Below, one piece after another: positions 22,201 to 34,300 of a DNA stretch of 64,000 nt. The notes under the pieces are model-generated. The model was not told where the DNA came from, did not search any database, and was given only the letters and a program-made list of their open reading frames with translations. The DNA comes from Colius striatus (taxonomy: Eukaryota; Chordata; Aves; Coliiformes; Coliidae), in assembly GCF_028858725.1 (NCBI RefSeq), contig NC_084773.1, positions 9,910,350 through 9,974,349 on the forward strand, read 5' to 3'. Each line of letters opens with the position of its first letter. Position 1 is the stretch's first letter. The translations under genes were made by a program, and so were the position numbers.

Positions 22201-25200
22201 ATGGCGGCGGAGGAGCCGGTGGCCGTCCCGAGCCGCCGCCGCCGCCGTCGCTGCTGCCGCTGCCGGGGGCCGCCGCCGCCGCCGCTGCTGCTGCCGCTGC
22301 TGCTGCTGCTCCCTTTGTTCCCCCCCGGGCTGGGGGCCGCCGCGCCGCCGGGCTGGTCGCCGCCGGCCCGCGGGGGCTGCCCGGTCGCCGGGCCGTGCTG
22401 GGCGGCGGCGGCGCTGCCCCCGGGGCTGCCCCCGTCTCCGCGCCGCCGGTCCCCGCCGCGCTGCCCGCCTCGCGCCGCGCCGCCGCGCCCGCCGCCGGCC
22501 GCATCCCCGGGACGGCGGGGCCGGCGCGCAGCCCCCAACCGCCACCCGCTGTTCCCCCAGTACAACTACCAGGCGGAGGTGGCGGAGAACCAGCCGGCGG
22601 GCACGGCCGTGGTGGCGGTGGCGGCACAGGACCCCGACGGAGGCGAGGCGGGGCGGCTGGCGTACTCCATGGACGCCCTGATGAACAGCCGCTCGCGGGA
22701 GCTGTTCAGCATCGACCAGCGGACCGGGCTCATCAGCACCACGCAGCCCCTCGACCGCGAGAGCATGGAGCTGCACTACTTCCGCGTGACGGCCGCCGAC
22801 CACGGCGCTCCCCGGCTCTCCGCCACCACCATGGTGGCCATCACCGTGGCCGACCGCAACGACCACGACCCAGTGTTTGAGCAGGGCGAGTACCGGGAGA
22901 CCATCCGGGAGAACGTGGAGGAGGGATACCCCATCCTGCAGCTGCGGGCCACCGACGTCGACTCCTCGCCCAATGCCAACATCCGCTATCGCTTCGTCAA
23001 CGAGCGGGCTGCCCACGCTGTCTTCGAGATCGACCCGCGCTCCGGCCTCATCACCACCAGCGGGCCGGTGGACAGGGAGAAGATGGAGCGGTACTCCTTG
23101 GTGGTGGAGGCCAACGACCAGGGGAGGGAGCCGGGGCCGCGCTCCGCCACAGTCAAAGTCTACATCACGGTCCTTGATGAGAACGACAACACGCCTCAGT
23201 TCAGCGAGAAGCGCTACATCGTCCAGGTGAGGGAGGATGTACGGCCACACACCGAGATCTTACGCGTCACCGCCACGGACCTAGACAAGGACAACAACGC
23301 GCTGGTGCACTACAACATCATCAGCGGGAACAGCCGGGGCCAGTTCTCCATCGACAGCATCACCGGGGAGATACAGGTGGTGGCCCCGCTGGATTTTGAG
23401 GTAGAGCGGGAGTACGCCCTGAGGATCCGGGCTCAGGACGCGGGGCGCCCTCCCCTCTCTAACAACACTGGCATGGCCAGCATCCAGGTGGTGGACATCA
23501 ACGACCACGCTCCCATTTTTGTCAGCACCCCTTTCCAAATCTCCGTCCTGGAGAACGCTCCCCTCGGCCACTCCGTCATCCACATCCAGGCCGTGGACGC
23601 GGACTACGGGGAGAACTCGCGCCTGGAGTACAAACTGACGGGGGTCTCGGCTGACACACCCTTCGTGGTGAACAGTGCCACAGGGTGGATCACGGTCAGT
23701 GGACCCTTGGACCGGGAGTCGGTTGAGCACTATTTTTTTGGGGTGGAGGCTCGGGACCACGGCTCTCCGTCTTTATCCGCCTCTGCCAGTGTCACCATTA
23801 CCGTCATAGATGTCAACGACAACCGCCCCGAGTTCACCCAGAAGGAGTACTTCATCCGCCTGAACGAGGACGCGGCTGTGGGCACCAGCGTCCTCAGCGT
23901 CACGGCCATCGACCGGGACGTGAACAGTGCCATCACCTACCAGATCACCGGGGGCAACACGCGCAACCGCTTCTCCATCAGCACGCAGGGCGGGCTGGGG
24001 CTCATCACCCTGTCCCTGCCGCTGGACTACAAGCAGGAGAGGCGTTACGTGCTCACGGTGACGGCCTCCGATCGCACCCTGCGTGACAACTGCCACGTTC
24101 ACATCAACATCACCGATGCCAACACACACCGGCCCGTCTTCCAGAGTGCCCACTACTCCGTGAGCATCAACGAGGACCGGCCCGTGGGCAGCACCGTGGT
24201 GGTGATCAGTGCCACGGACGATGATGTGGGCGAAAACGCTCGCATCACGTACTACCTAGAAGACAACGTCCCTCAGTTTCGCATTGACCCAGACTCTGGG
24301 GCCATCACTCTTCAAGCAGAACTGGACTATGAGGACCAGGTCACATATACGTTGGCTATCACTGCCAAGGACAACGGGATCCCCCAGAAAGCAGACACGA
24401 CCTACGTTGAAATCATGGTGAATGACGTTAATGACAATGCCCCTCAGTTCGTCAGCCCTCATTACCAGGGCGTGATCTCTGAGGACGCGCCTCCCTTCAC
24501 CAGCGTGCTCCAGATCTCTGCCACTGACCGGGACGCGCACACCAACGGGCGAGTGCAGTACACCTTCCAGAACGGGGAGGACGGGGATGGGGACTTCACC
24601 ATAGAGCCCACCTCGGGGATCATCCGCACCGTCCGCAGGCTGGACCGTGAGAACGTTCCCGTCTACGAGCTGACGGCGTATGCCGTGGACAGGGGCATCC
24701 CTCCTCAGCGCACTCCTGTCCATATCCAGGTCACCATCCAGGATGTGAATGACAACACTCCTGTCTTTCCCGCTGAAGAGTTTGAGGTCTTGGTAAAGGA
24801 GAACAGCATCGTAGGCTCTGTCGTGGCCCAGATCACGGCCGTTGACCCGGATGAGGGACCCAATGCCCAGATCATGTACCAAATTGTGGAAGGCAACATC
24901 CCCGAGATATTCCAGATGGACATCTTTTCTGGGGAGCTCACAGCCTTGATAGACCTGGATTATGAGACAAAACCTGAGTATGTGATTGTGGTGCAGGCCA
25001 CCTCTGCCCCTCTGGTCAGCAGAGCCACGGTCCACATCAAACTCATTGACCAGAATGACAACAGCCCCGTTCTCAAGAACTTCCAGATCCTCTTCAACAA
25101 CTATGTGTCCAATAAGTCCAACACCTTCCCCTCAGGGGTCATAGGGAAGGTCCCGGCTTATGACCCAGATGTGTCCGACCGCCTGTCCTACACCTTTGAG

Positions 25201-25315
25201 CGGGGAAATGAACTGCACTTGTTGTTCGTGAATCAGTCGAGCGGGGAGCTGAGGCTGAGCCGTAAGCTGGACAACAATCGTCCGCTCGTGGCCTCCATGC
25301 TGGTGACTGTCACAG
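22201..25315 (+). CDS. CELSR3: CELSR3 exon 1: signal peptide, short pro-region, nine cadherin repeats
   Basis: Residues 1-1038. An Arg-rich start is followed by a hydrophobic core [12 protein letters not shown] (signal peptide). A low-complexity Pro/Ala/Arg pro-region ends in the basic GRRGRR, a likely furin site, before cadherin repeat 1 at about residue 116. Nine repeats follow, with calcium-binding motifs such as [55 protein letters not shown] and NDNSPVL. Repeat 5 ends in the atypical NTHRPVF. Nine cadherin repeats is the CELSR family number. The exon ends GTCACAG|gtaggg in phase 1. Confidence 0.97.
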
Positions 25316-28300
25316 GTAGGGTCTGAAAACGGCTAAGCCAGTAGCACCTTTAGTACTGCGCTAGACCAGTCCAGTACCTCTGGGGGGGCTCTGCATGGCC
25401 CCCTTCAGGGAGCTTGTTCTGCATCGGGGGGCAGGTTGGTGACTGGCAAGGAGGTTTATATCAGGAGCCTCTTCCAGTAACGCTGGGGGGCCGGGCATGG
25501 CAGCAGCAGGGCAGGCTGCAGGGGGAGCGTGCTGTGAGGGGGCCGAGGCCCGAGGTGCTCTGCAAGAACAAAGCCTCGTTGCTCAGCTGTGAGGATCGCT
25601 TGTAGCTGCCAGCGAGACATCTTTAGAGGTGCCGTCAGCAGCGAGGCTGTGATGTGTGCTGTACGGAGCCGGCCGGGCAAGTGGCCGGTGCTGGGGGTGG
25701 CCAAGCTGCCGCCCAGGGGCTGGAGCGCCGCTTCACTCCCCAGCCTGGGTGGCTCTTCTCCCTGTGGGACCGAGTGCTTCCTCCAGGCTGTGCTCCAGGG
25801 GGAGAGACTGAACTCAGTGTGGAGAGAGCCCTCTTCAAAATACCGGGTGTAGTGTGGCTTCTGCCATGGCACTTGTTCCCCTGTGCTTTGTGCTGTGGCT
25901 CTTAAGCCACCATACCACCTTTCTGCAGCCAGCTCGGCGTTGTAGGGGACAGCTGTGACCAACCCTGGACCGTGGTGCTGAAAACTCTCACATCATGTGC
26001 ACTGCCAGAGTATCTGAAAGCAGAAGGTAGCAGGAGCTGCTTGGGGGGCCTCTGGGGAGTGCTGGGATCCCCTCCAGCCGGGCTGAGGGCAGGACAAGGA
26101 TGGACAGGGGGCTTGGCTGTGAGTACATGGGGTTTGGACCCAGAGCTCCCTGCTGGCTGAGCTTTACCTTCCCCACCAGCCTTTCTTTGCTGGCAGATGC
26201 ATGATGTGAAATGGAGGCACCCATCCATGGCTGAGCCAAGGAGCGGCTTGAGGACAGGGAGGGCAAGAGCCTTCATGGGAAGGGCCAAGCACCGAATTAC
26301 CGAGTGCCTGGGGAGCCCATCATTAAACCAGGATGGTCCCCTGGTCCTCAGCTACCGACTTGCCTTCCCTTTTTACATCCTTGTCTGACTTATTCAGCAA
26401 GAGGAGGGTTTATTTCAAAGGATGGAGTGAGGGCTTTGAGGGGAGCCCTGCTCGAGGCAGTGCTGCGTGGCCAGCACCAGCCGGCCGTGGCTGGGGCTCT
26501 TTGGGGGTTAATCGTAACGGCTGACCGGGAGCGGGCAGACGTGCCCATCACCGGAGGTGGGGGGTGGTTTTGACCTTTCCAGCTTCTGCCCGAGTGTGTG
26601 TGCACGAGAGCCCTGCCTCCTTGCACACTTAACCCTGCACAAAGGCAGGAGACAATCACGTCCCCGAGTCCTTGGCTGAGCTGCCTCGCGGCGAGGGGGC
26701 CGTGCAGTGAGTGTCGTCATCTTCAGCGGGAAGGGAGCCTGGGAGAGGAGCTCGTGAAGGAGGGGAGAGGATGGAAGGGGAAGAGCTGTGCCAGGGAGGG
26801 AAGCGAGACACCGGGAAACGGGCCCTTTGTTGGCTTTGATATTGGCTGCGGAGGTGGAGGTCTGGTTTGGTTCTGCCGTTCTTATTGTTCGAAGCCCTCC
26901 GCCCAGCTGGCAGCTCTGCCGGCCCCGTGCTGTTGCTGTGTGCAGGGGGGGCTGGTGGGTGGGTTTGCAGAGCTGGTGGTCAGGACTTTCAGCCCCAGCT
27001 GCATTGTTTGCCTGGAGCAGGAGCACCTTCCCCCTGCAGGAAGGCAACAATAGGGCCTAGGTGTGTGTCCGGAGGACCAGCATCCAAGGAGGGAGCGGCC
27101 TCCCTGCCTGAGGGCTTTGAGAGAGGCTGGATGCCTGTGAAAGAAGGGCAGGGGGCCCTTCTGTCTGCCTATGGGCCATATTATCAGCTCAGCTCCTTGT
27201 AGTAGACAAGGAAAGCTTGGCCCATCACAAGACAGTGCCTTTCCAGGGCACTGACAGCCTCAAAACTGACCCCAGCTCCTTGCAGGTGTGTAGGCACCTA
27301 TGGCTGCTAAAATTGCCTCTGACAATGCAAGGCAGTGGGGAGATGGGGCTGTGTCCCTTACCAACAGCACAGCCTGAAATCAGGGCATTGTAGGAGACTG
27401 TTGTCCTGTTGACTTAAATCATTCCAGACTGGTTTCACTGGGCTAGACTGGCAAGGGTGGAAGCTCAGCTGCGCTTAGCTGTGGCTGCTGTATTGCCTGG
27501 TTCCCCTCAAGTTCTTTGTGCACAGCTTCTCTCAGCCTGCAGCCCAGGAGCTTGCCCTGGTGAGGAGACCCAAGATACCTCACCTAAAATCCCAGTCTGG
27601 CAGGGAAGACCTCCCCAAGAGCACATTTGTCTTGATTCCTATGTCTGAACATAGGAGAGTCATCTTTTCAAGTCAGGTAAGAGTCCTGGGGCTGCCTCTT
27701 CTCTCTGGAGGAGCCTGCTCTCAGGACCTTCCTCTCCTGTCCATCACAGCTGGAGTTACTGACCACAAAACCGGGATGAGAGGTTTAAGGATTTGTGTTC
27801 CTGGTTAGGGAATGGTTTTGGAGTCTTCTTGGTTATTATATTTTAGTTCCTGTCTTTAAAGCTCCCAGGAGAGTTGCATTTATACTCTGTGGTGAGTGGA
27901 GTCTGATTGACTTCCAAGATCTCTTAACCTGTCAAGTATCATCAGAATCTTGAGAGATCTGCAAAAGCCCTTCAGAAGTGGTGGGGAATGTTCACCTTAC
28001 CCATACCTGTCTCCTCCTGTCCTGACTTCTCCATCCGGAGGTGTTTTTTTGCTCCTCAGCTGCAAACACGGAAGCTGCCCCTGACTGTCCCTGAGCATTC
28101 TGTGACACTGGCCTGCCTCGGAAGAGGACAGGTAGTGATGCATTGGAGCCTGTTCCTTGAGCTCCTGGTCTCCCCAGAGAGGGGTGCATCCCCTCCTGGG
28201 TCAGGGAGGCTGTTTGAGGTGAGCTGCCTTCCTCCCAATCCTGGGAGCTCCTGGGGATGCTGAAAGCCACAATGTTTGCTGTAGTGGAAGGAGAAACTCT

Positions 28301-31300
28301 ACCAATGACTCCAACACTCTCTTGGCTGAAGCCCGTGCCTTGTGCCCCTTGCTGGGCTGGGGTGCTGCCTGGGGGTCTGGAGAGCCTCTGGCAATACAGG
28401 GGACAGGAGAGACAGGCTCTGTCCCTGGCACCCCCAGGAGACTGTCAGGCAGTGGCCAGCAGCCCTGCTCCCTCCAGGAGGTTTCTGGTGCAGGCCTGGA
28501 GCTCCATTCCCAGACTGACAGTGCAGCTCCCCGAGGACTCTGCTGCCCATCTCACCCAGCACTTCTTTCTGTAGCTTCACCGCTTTTGGAGTGGTAATTG
28601 CTGGTCTTGGAAATGCAAACACGGCGACTTGGAGCTGTCCAGCACTGGGATTAGAGTCTCTTGTGTCCCTTCTCCCTGCTCCTTTCCCTGTAGGCCTGTT
28701 TCCAGGGCTCCTCACCCTGCTGAATGAATATTCACCAGGCACCAGCCACAGGATTTAATCAGAAAGGCTGAGCATTCGTGATTAAAATATTTCCCAGGGG
28801 GGTCAGTGCCTCCAGCCAGCTTTGGGCTTTCTTTCAGTGGCTTTTTTTTCTGCCCCTGTTTGCAGCAGGTCATTCTCTTAACCATCTGCTTCCCCGTGCC
28901 TGGAGCAGGGGGGGAGGCAGCCCTGAGGGTTATGCCATGGGGATGGATGCTGTGGGAGAGCTTACCGAGGAGGGCTGTGGGTCAGGGCTGGCTCCACATT
29001 GCTGCAGAGGGCTGGGAAAGGGGCCCTTGGACTGTCCTGCTGGGGGCTGGGCAGTGCCAGGGGCATCAAGCACCCTGCAGCCCACCTTCTACCCCAGCCA
29101 CAGCGTCCTCGCTCCTGGGAGGTGTTGCTGGCCTCTGACCTGCCCCAGGACGCAGCATCACATCAGCCAAGGCCTAATAGCAGCCATAAATCAGGCAGAT
29201 GTCTGCCTGCCTATTGCTGGGTGCTGAGCAGCCCTTGGGGAGGGCGAGAGCTGTTCCCCGGCCCCACGGCTGCTTCCTCGCGAGCCACGAGCTGGAGACA
29301 GGGGAGTGGGAGGTGGCTGGGCTCTAACTGAGCTCCTGCCCACCTTGGTCAGAGAGACAGACTGCCAGGAGGGGACAAAGGGGGAGGGGAGGGAGCAGGG
29401 ACACAAAAGGGGCTGGTGTCAAAGGGGTGGTGTCCCAGGATGCTGCCTCAGCAGGCAGGCCCCTAGGGAGGGCTGTGAGAGCATCTCAGGGGCTTGGGGA
29501 GCATCTCGTGCCAGGCATGGCTGAGCCTGCCTTGTAGCTTTCCCCTCACTCCTGCCTCCCCTGGGCTGGGGGACATTGGCAGCCCATGAGCCTCTTGCAG
29601 AAGGAAGGTGCCTCAGGGTACAAAGGGAGGATCCAGTTCCTTGTTCTGAGGCCAGGCAGGTCTAAATCCCCAGCACATCCCAGCGGGTGCTGGATGGAGC
29701 TGTGCAGTACTTGCTGCGTGTGCTGCCCTCCATGGCAGGGTGTCGCACACAGGGGTGGCTTCCCACCGTGCTCTCATGTGGGGTGGGTGCAGTTTGATGT
29801 CAGAGAGAAGTGAAATCTTTCAGGAGATGAGCTCCTGGGGGGCCATACTGACACAGCTGCGCCCCAGCCCGGCACAAGCCTTATCTCCAGAGCACCAGCC
29901 CCGGCACACAGGCTGCTGCTTGCCTGGGAACTTGCAGGGTCACCAGAAAGCTTTCACCTTCTGAAGAGTGGAAGAGAGAGGAGGGGGAAGAAAGGGAGAC
30001 ATTTCAATCTTTAAATCCTCCTGCAGTGCAAACTTCAAACGGAGCTGAGGGGAATCAAAAGGCTTTGCAGCACAGCAGCTGTGGGAGGAGGAGAGGAGCA
30101 GTAAAGGCAGCTTTGCACCTGAGGCATAGAGCTGGGGCAGAGGCTGGGGAGCTGGCATTTACACCCCTGCTCCTCATTGGTCACGTGTAGGGGATGTTAC
30201 AGCATGGCTGGGTACCCAGGGGTAGTTCTGGGAGTCACCATTGAGATGTGCTGATGCAAATATTGTCGTGATGTGATGACGGAGGGCTGAGTTTCCAAGG
30301 AAACGTGGGAGTTTGGGGCTCTGGGGTGGATGTGGGGTGGGAGATGGGAACAGCAGCAGGCTGCCATGTGCTGCTGACACCCATGGGCCGTAAGTGTTGG
30401 TGTGCTGGCAGTGGCTGGGAGATGGGTCACCCCATTTCACCAGCAGCAGTGAGGTTCTTGATGAGCCTCACTGAACGTTTCTGGGGCTACAGAGGTTGAC
30501 GTGATCCTTGCTTTTCCAGCCAGCTCTGCCTGCTCTAGCCTACATTGGAGCAGGGCTGTGAAAGAGGAGGTATCCTGGAGCAGCAGACAGGCTTCACCCC
30601 TTGAGTGTCTTGGCCAAAGCTGCTAGGAAAGGTGCCTGGAGTGGCCTGAGCCAGACTGCTTTGTGGGGTACCTCCTGGCAAAGCCACTGACTTAAATCAC
30701 GTGGAAAGGAGAGTTAATGACTGAAAAATAAAACCACTACTCAAACCTCTGCCCAGGTAGAGAGGGGGAAGAGTGACAGCCCCAGCGAAGAGCCATGCAG
30801 CTTGCATTTGGGCAGTGTTCAGTGGTGAGGCTGAGGAATGGACTGGGGCAGTTGTGCTCCAGAAGGAACTGGTGGGAGTTTTAGCTGAGCAAGATATGGG
30901 GCTTGCTGCATGGCTGGTCCCCAGCTGGGGCTATTGCAGCCTCTGTCACTGGGAGGGATGCTGTGTACCTGCGTGTGCTTGTAGGAGGGTTTCCTGGAGG
31001 AATTAGGAATGTAGTCACACCTGTCTTGTCCCTAATTTACAGCAGGGTATGACCCTCCAAGGTGGTTGGATCACTGGGTTTCTGGGAGTGGGGGGAGGCA
31101 TGGACCTCAATTTGCTTAGCTGCTGTGGTGGGAGCTGTGCGATTGCCTGTCTGGGCTGGTGCAGGGCTGGCTGAGGCCCAGCAGGCTGAGCTGCTGGCAC
31201 CTGAGCATGCCTGCTGTGGGGCTGAGATGCTGCTAACGGCCCAGGTCCTGGCCGGGCACAGCCAAGCGTGTGTGCATGGGAGCGTGCTCACCCCGGGAGG

Positions 31301-34300
31301 TTGCTGGCATGGTGCTGGGTCCCAAGGGGAGGGAGTTTGCTTCCAAGGAAGGGAAAGATTAAAGAGAATTAAACAAACCGGAGATGGGCCGAGGGAGGAA
31401 GAGATGCAAAGCAGATGGTGGGAAGGGGGGAAGCAGGGAAACCAGCACAAAAGCCTTGGAGACCCTGGAGGAGAAAGGAGGAAGCGGGAGGAGGGGAGCA
31501 CAGGGAAAGGCAGCGTGGGGGAGGCAGACAGGGCGCAGCAGGGAAGGAAAACACCCCAGGCCTTGGCATCAGCTCCTGTGTTTGCCTAGCCTCCTGCTGG
31601 GACTTCCTTCTGCCCAGATCTCACCAGCATCTTTGTTCCTGAGAGCTCAATTTGCTGCCGAGATCCAAGACAAGGAGAGAACCCGAGTTATCTCACTGGA
31701 GGGAGCTCCTCCTCCAGCCTGGGTGTCACCCTGCGAGCCCCTGGGGCTGCGACTCCAAGCTTCCTTAGCCAAGGCCTTTCTGGGGCCTCACTGTGGTGTG
31801 GGGCTCTGCCCCGGGGTGGGAGGGAGAAGAGTCTCCAACAAGCAGCCAAAGACCTGCGGCATCATGTCCCCGTTGCCTCCCACAGACGGCATCCACAGCG
31901 TGACAGCCCAGTGCGTCCTGCGGGTGATCATCATCACGGAGGACATGTTGGCCAACAGCATCACGGTGCGGCTGGAGAACATGTGGCAGGAGCGCTTCCT
32001 CTCCCCGCTGCTGGCCGCCTTCCTGGAAGGGGTGGCCACCGTGCTGGCGACGCCCAAGGAGGACATCTTCATCTTCAACATCCAGAATGACACGGACGTG
32101 GGCGGCGCGGTGCTGAACGTCAGCTTCTCGGCGCTGTCGCCGCGCGGCGGGCGGTACCTGAGCTCGGAGGAGCTGCAGGAGCAGCTGTACATGAAGCGCA
32201 TGGCGCTGACCGGGGCCTCCATGCTGGACGTGCTGCCCTTCGACGACAACGTCTGCCTGCGGGAGCCCTGCCAGAACTACATGAAGTGCATCTCCGTCCT
32301 CAAGTTCGACAGCTCGGCCCCCTTCATCGCCTCGCCCTCCACCCTGTTCCGGCCCATCCACCCCATCACGGGGCTGCGCTGCCGCTGCCCGCAGGGCTTC
32401 ACCGGGGACTACTGCGAGACGGAGATCAACCTGTGCTACTCCAACCCGTGCCGCAACGGCGGGCTGTGCCGGCGCCGGGAGGGGGGCTACACCTGCGTGT
32501 GCCGGCAGCACTTCAGCGGTGAGTGCCAGGCTGCAGGGTGAGGGTCCCAGCGCTGCTGTCCCCGTGGCAAGGTGCCCGTCCCGGCGGGGTGGCGGGAGGC
32601 AGAGCCCCTCTGCCCGCAGGGGTCCGGCCCTGCTCCCGGCTCCCCCTGTTTCCATGCGCTGCATGTGCAAGGCTGGGGTCGCCACAGAAGTCTGTCCTGC
32701 AGGGAGGTGGTGTGGAGCGCTCTGGGGGATGCTGGCCACCACCCTTGTTTTTCACAGAGCAGGAGGACCAAGCTGGGCCTCAGCCAGGCTCATCAGCTCT
32801 GCCTTGTGCCAGTGGGGTGATGGGCTCTGGGACAACTGGAGATGCTGGTTTCAGCTGCTCTGGCAGAGGTGTGGAGTCCACAGTAGCCCCATGTTGCCCA
32901 CCCAAAACAAGGGGAGGCTGGGCCTAGCTGCCTCACCAGGCAGGATCTGATCCAGTACCAGCCATGGGAGCAATCCCTGGGCGGGTCAGTGTCTTATTTG
33001 GGGGACTGTTGCCAGTGTCTTGTTGCCACAAGTTCCCTGCAGGCTGTGCAGACCTATACCCAGCCACTGGCAACCTGCAGGTGGGGGAGGGTGGCCTGTG
33101 GCTACTGGGGAGGGAGCCTTTGCCTTGCCCTCCCTGCCGAGAGAGGGAGTTTGGCAGCAGATGGCTGCCTTGGAGCTGATCTCCTGTAGTGGCTCCTGGT
33201 GAGATAAGTAGTCAGTGGTAATTAACCTCTGGCATTTGAAGCATGAACAGCCATTAGTGGAAGGGTTAATGAGCTCGTTTCCCTGTCACTTCATGCTGTC
33301 TCCTGATGTCTTCCTCGTGTGCCACTAAGTGATGGGAGCAGGGCCCAGGGTGTAGGGTTGCAGAGTGATTCCCTGTGTGCTGTGGGGACAGCATGGAAGA
33401 AGGGCTGGTCTTCTCTGCACTGGGCATCCCCCTCACCCATGCCAGCAAGGTGCATGGGTATTTGGTGTCCAGTGATGGTGCCCAAGCAGGCACTCTCAGC
33501 TTCCCCAGGACTTCCCTGCCTTGTCCTTGACATTCTCTCCATCCTTAGGACTGTGCAGCCCACTTGCAGCCAGTCCACTCCTGTCCTGTTCCTGTGCCAT
33601 CCTGGGTCCAAACCTGCCTTTTACTATGGGATACACTTCGGTGCCACCTGGGTTGTCACTTCCTTTGCCTACCCAGAGCTGCCCCACAAACTCCTGCCTC
33701 AAGCATGGGCTTGAGCTCTGCTTTCCCTGGATGAGGAGCGGGTGGCTGGCAGCTGCACACGTGGCCCTCAGCCAGGCTGTGCCTGAGCCTCTCCTCTGGC
33801 TCCCCTCAGCCAGGCCATGCCTGAGCCTCTCCTCTGGCTCCCCTCAGCCAGGCCATGCCCGAGCCTCTCCTCTGGCTCCCCACAGGTGAGAACTGCGAGG
33901 TGGACCGGCGCTCGGGACGCTGCGTGCCCGGCATCTGCCGCAACGGCGGCACCTGCACCAACGGCGCCGATGGCGGCTTCCGCTGCCAGTGCCCGGCCGG
34001 CGGCTTCGAGCCACCCTTCTGCGAGGTGTCCACACGCTCCTTCCCACCGCGCTCCTTCGTCATGTTCCGGGGCCTGCGCCAGCGCTTCCACCTCACCCTC
34101 ACCCTCTCGTGAGTCCTCTCCTTCCTGCGCTGGACGCCAGCACCCGCCGGTCTCCTGGCCCTGCTCTGGCGGCTCTAATGTTCCCTGAGCCGGGCCAGGG
34201 ACTCGCTGATGCTCCCAGACCCCTGCGTTACCGTCTTTGCCTTGCCACGGGGAACCTTTAGCTACAGGGTTCTGAATATGCCCTGCCACGTCTCCCATGG

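Larger units (their letters stand above)
21290..22900 (+). promoter_or_regulatory. CELSR3: CELSR3 CpG island / promoter region
   Basis: Very GC-rich and CpG-dense, with runs of GGGGCGGGG (GC boxes, for example 22030-22050) and a YY1-type CAAGATGGCGGC at 21992-22003. It continues into CELSR3 exon 1. No TATA box is evident. The transcription start cannot be fixed from sequence alone. Confidence 0.75.

Noticed and set aside
20841-22627. Antisense open frames of 406 and 557 codons over the CELSR3 CpG island
   Set aside because: Proline/alanine/arginine low complexity expected from CpG-rich DNA without stops. No domain, splice or poly(A) support is visible on the minus strand.
21991-23250. Antisense 419-codon frame opposite CELSR3 exon 1
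   Set aside because: Mirror of the high-GC cadherin-coding strand; the real reading frame on + is unambiguous.
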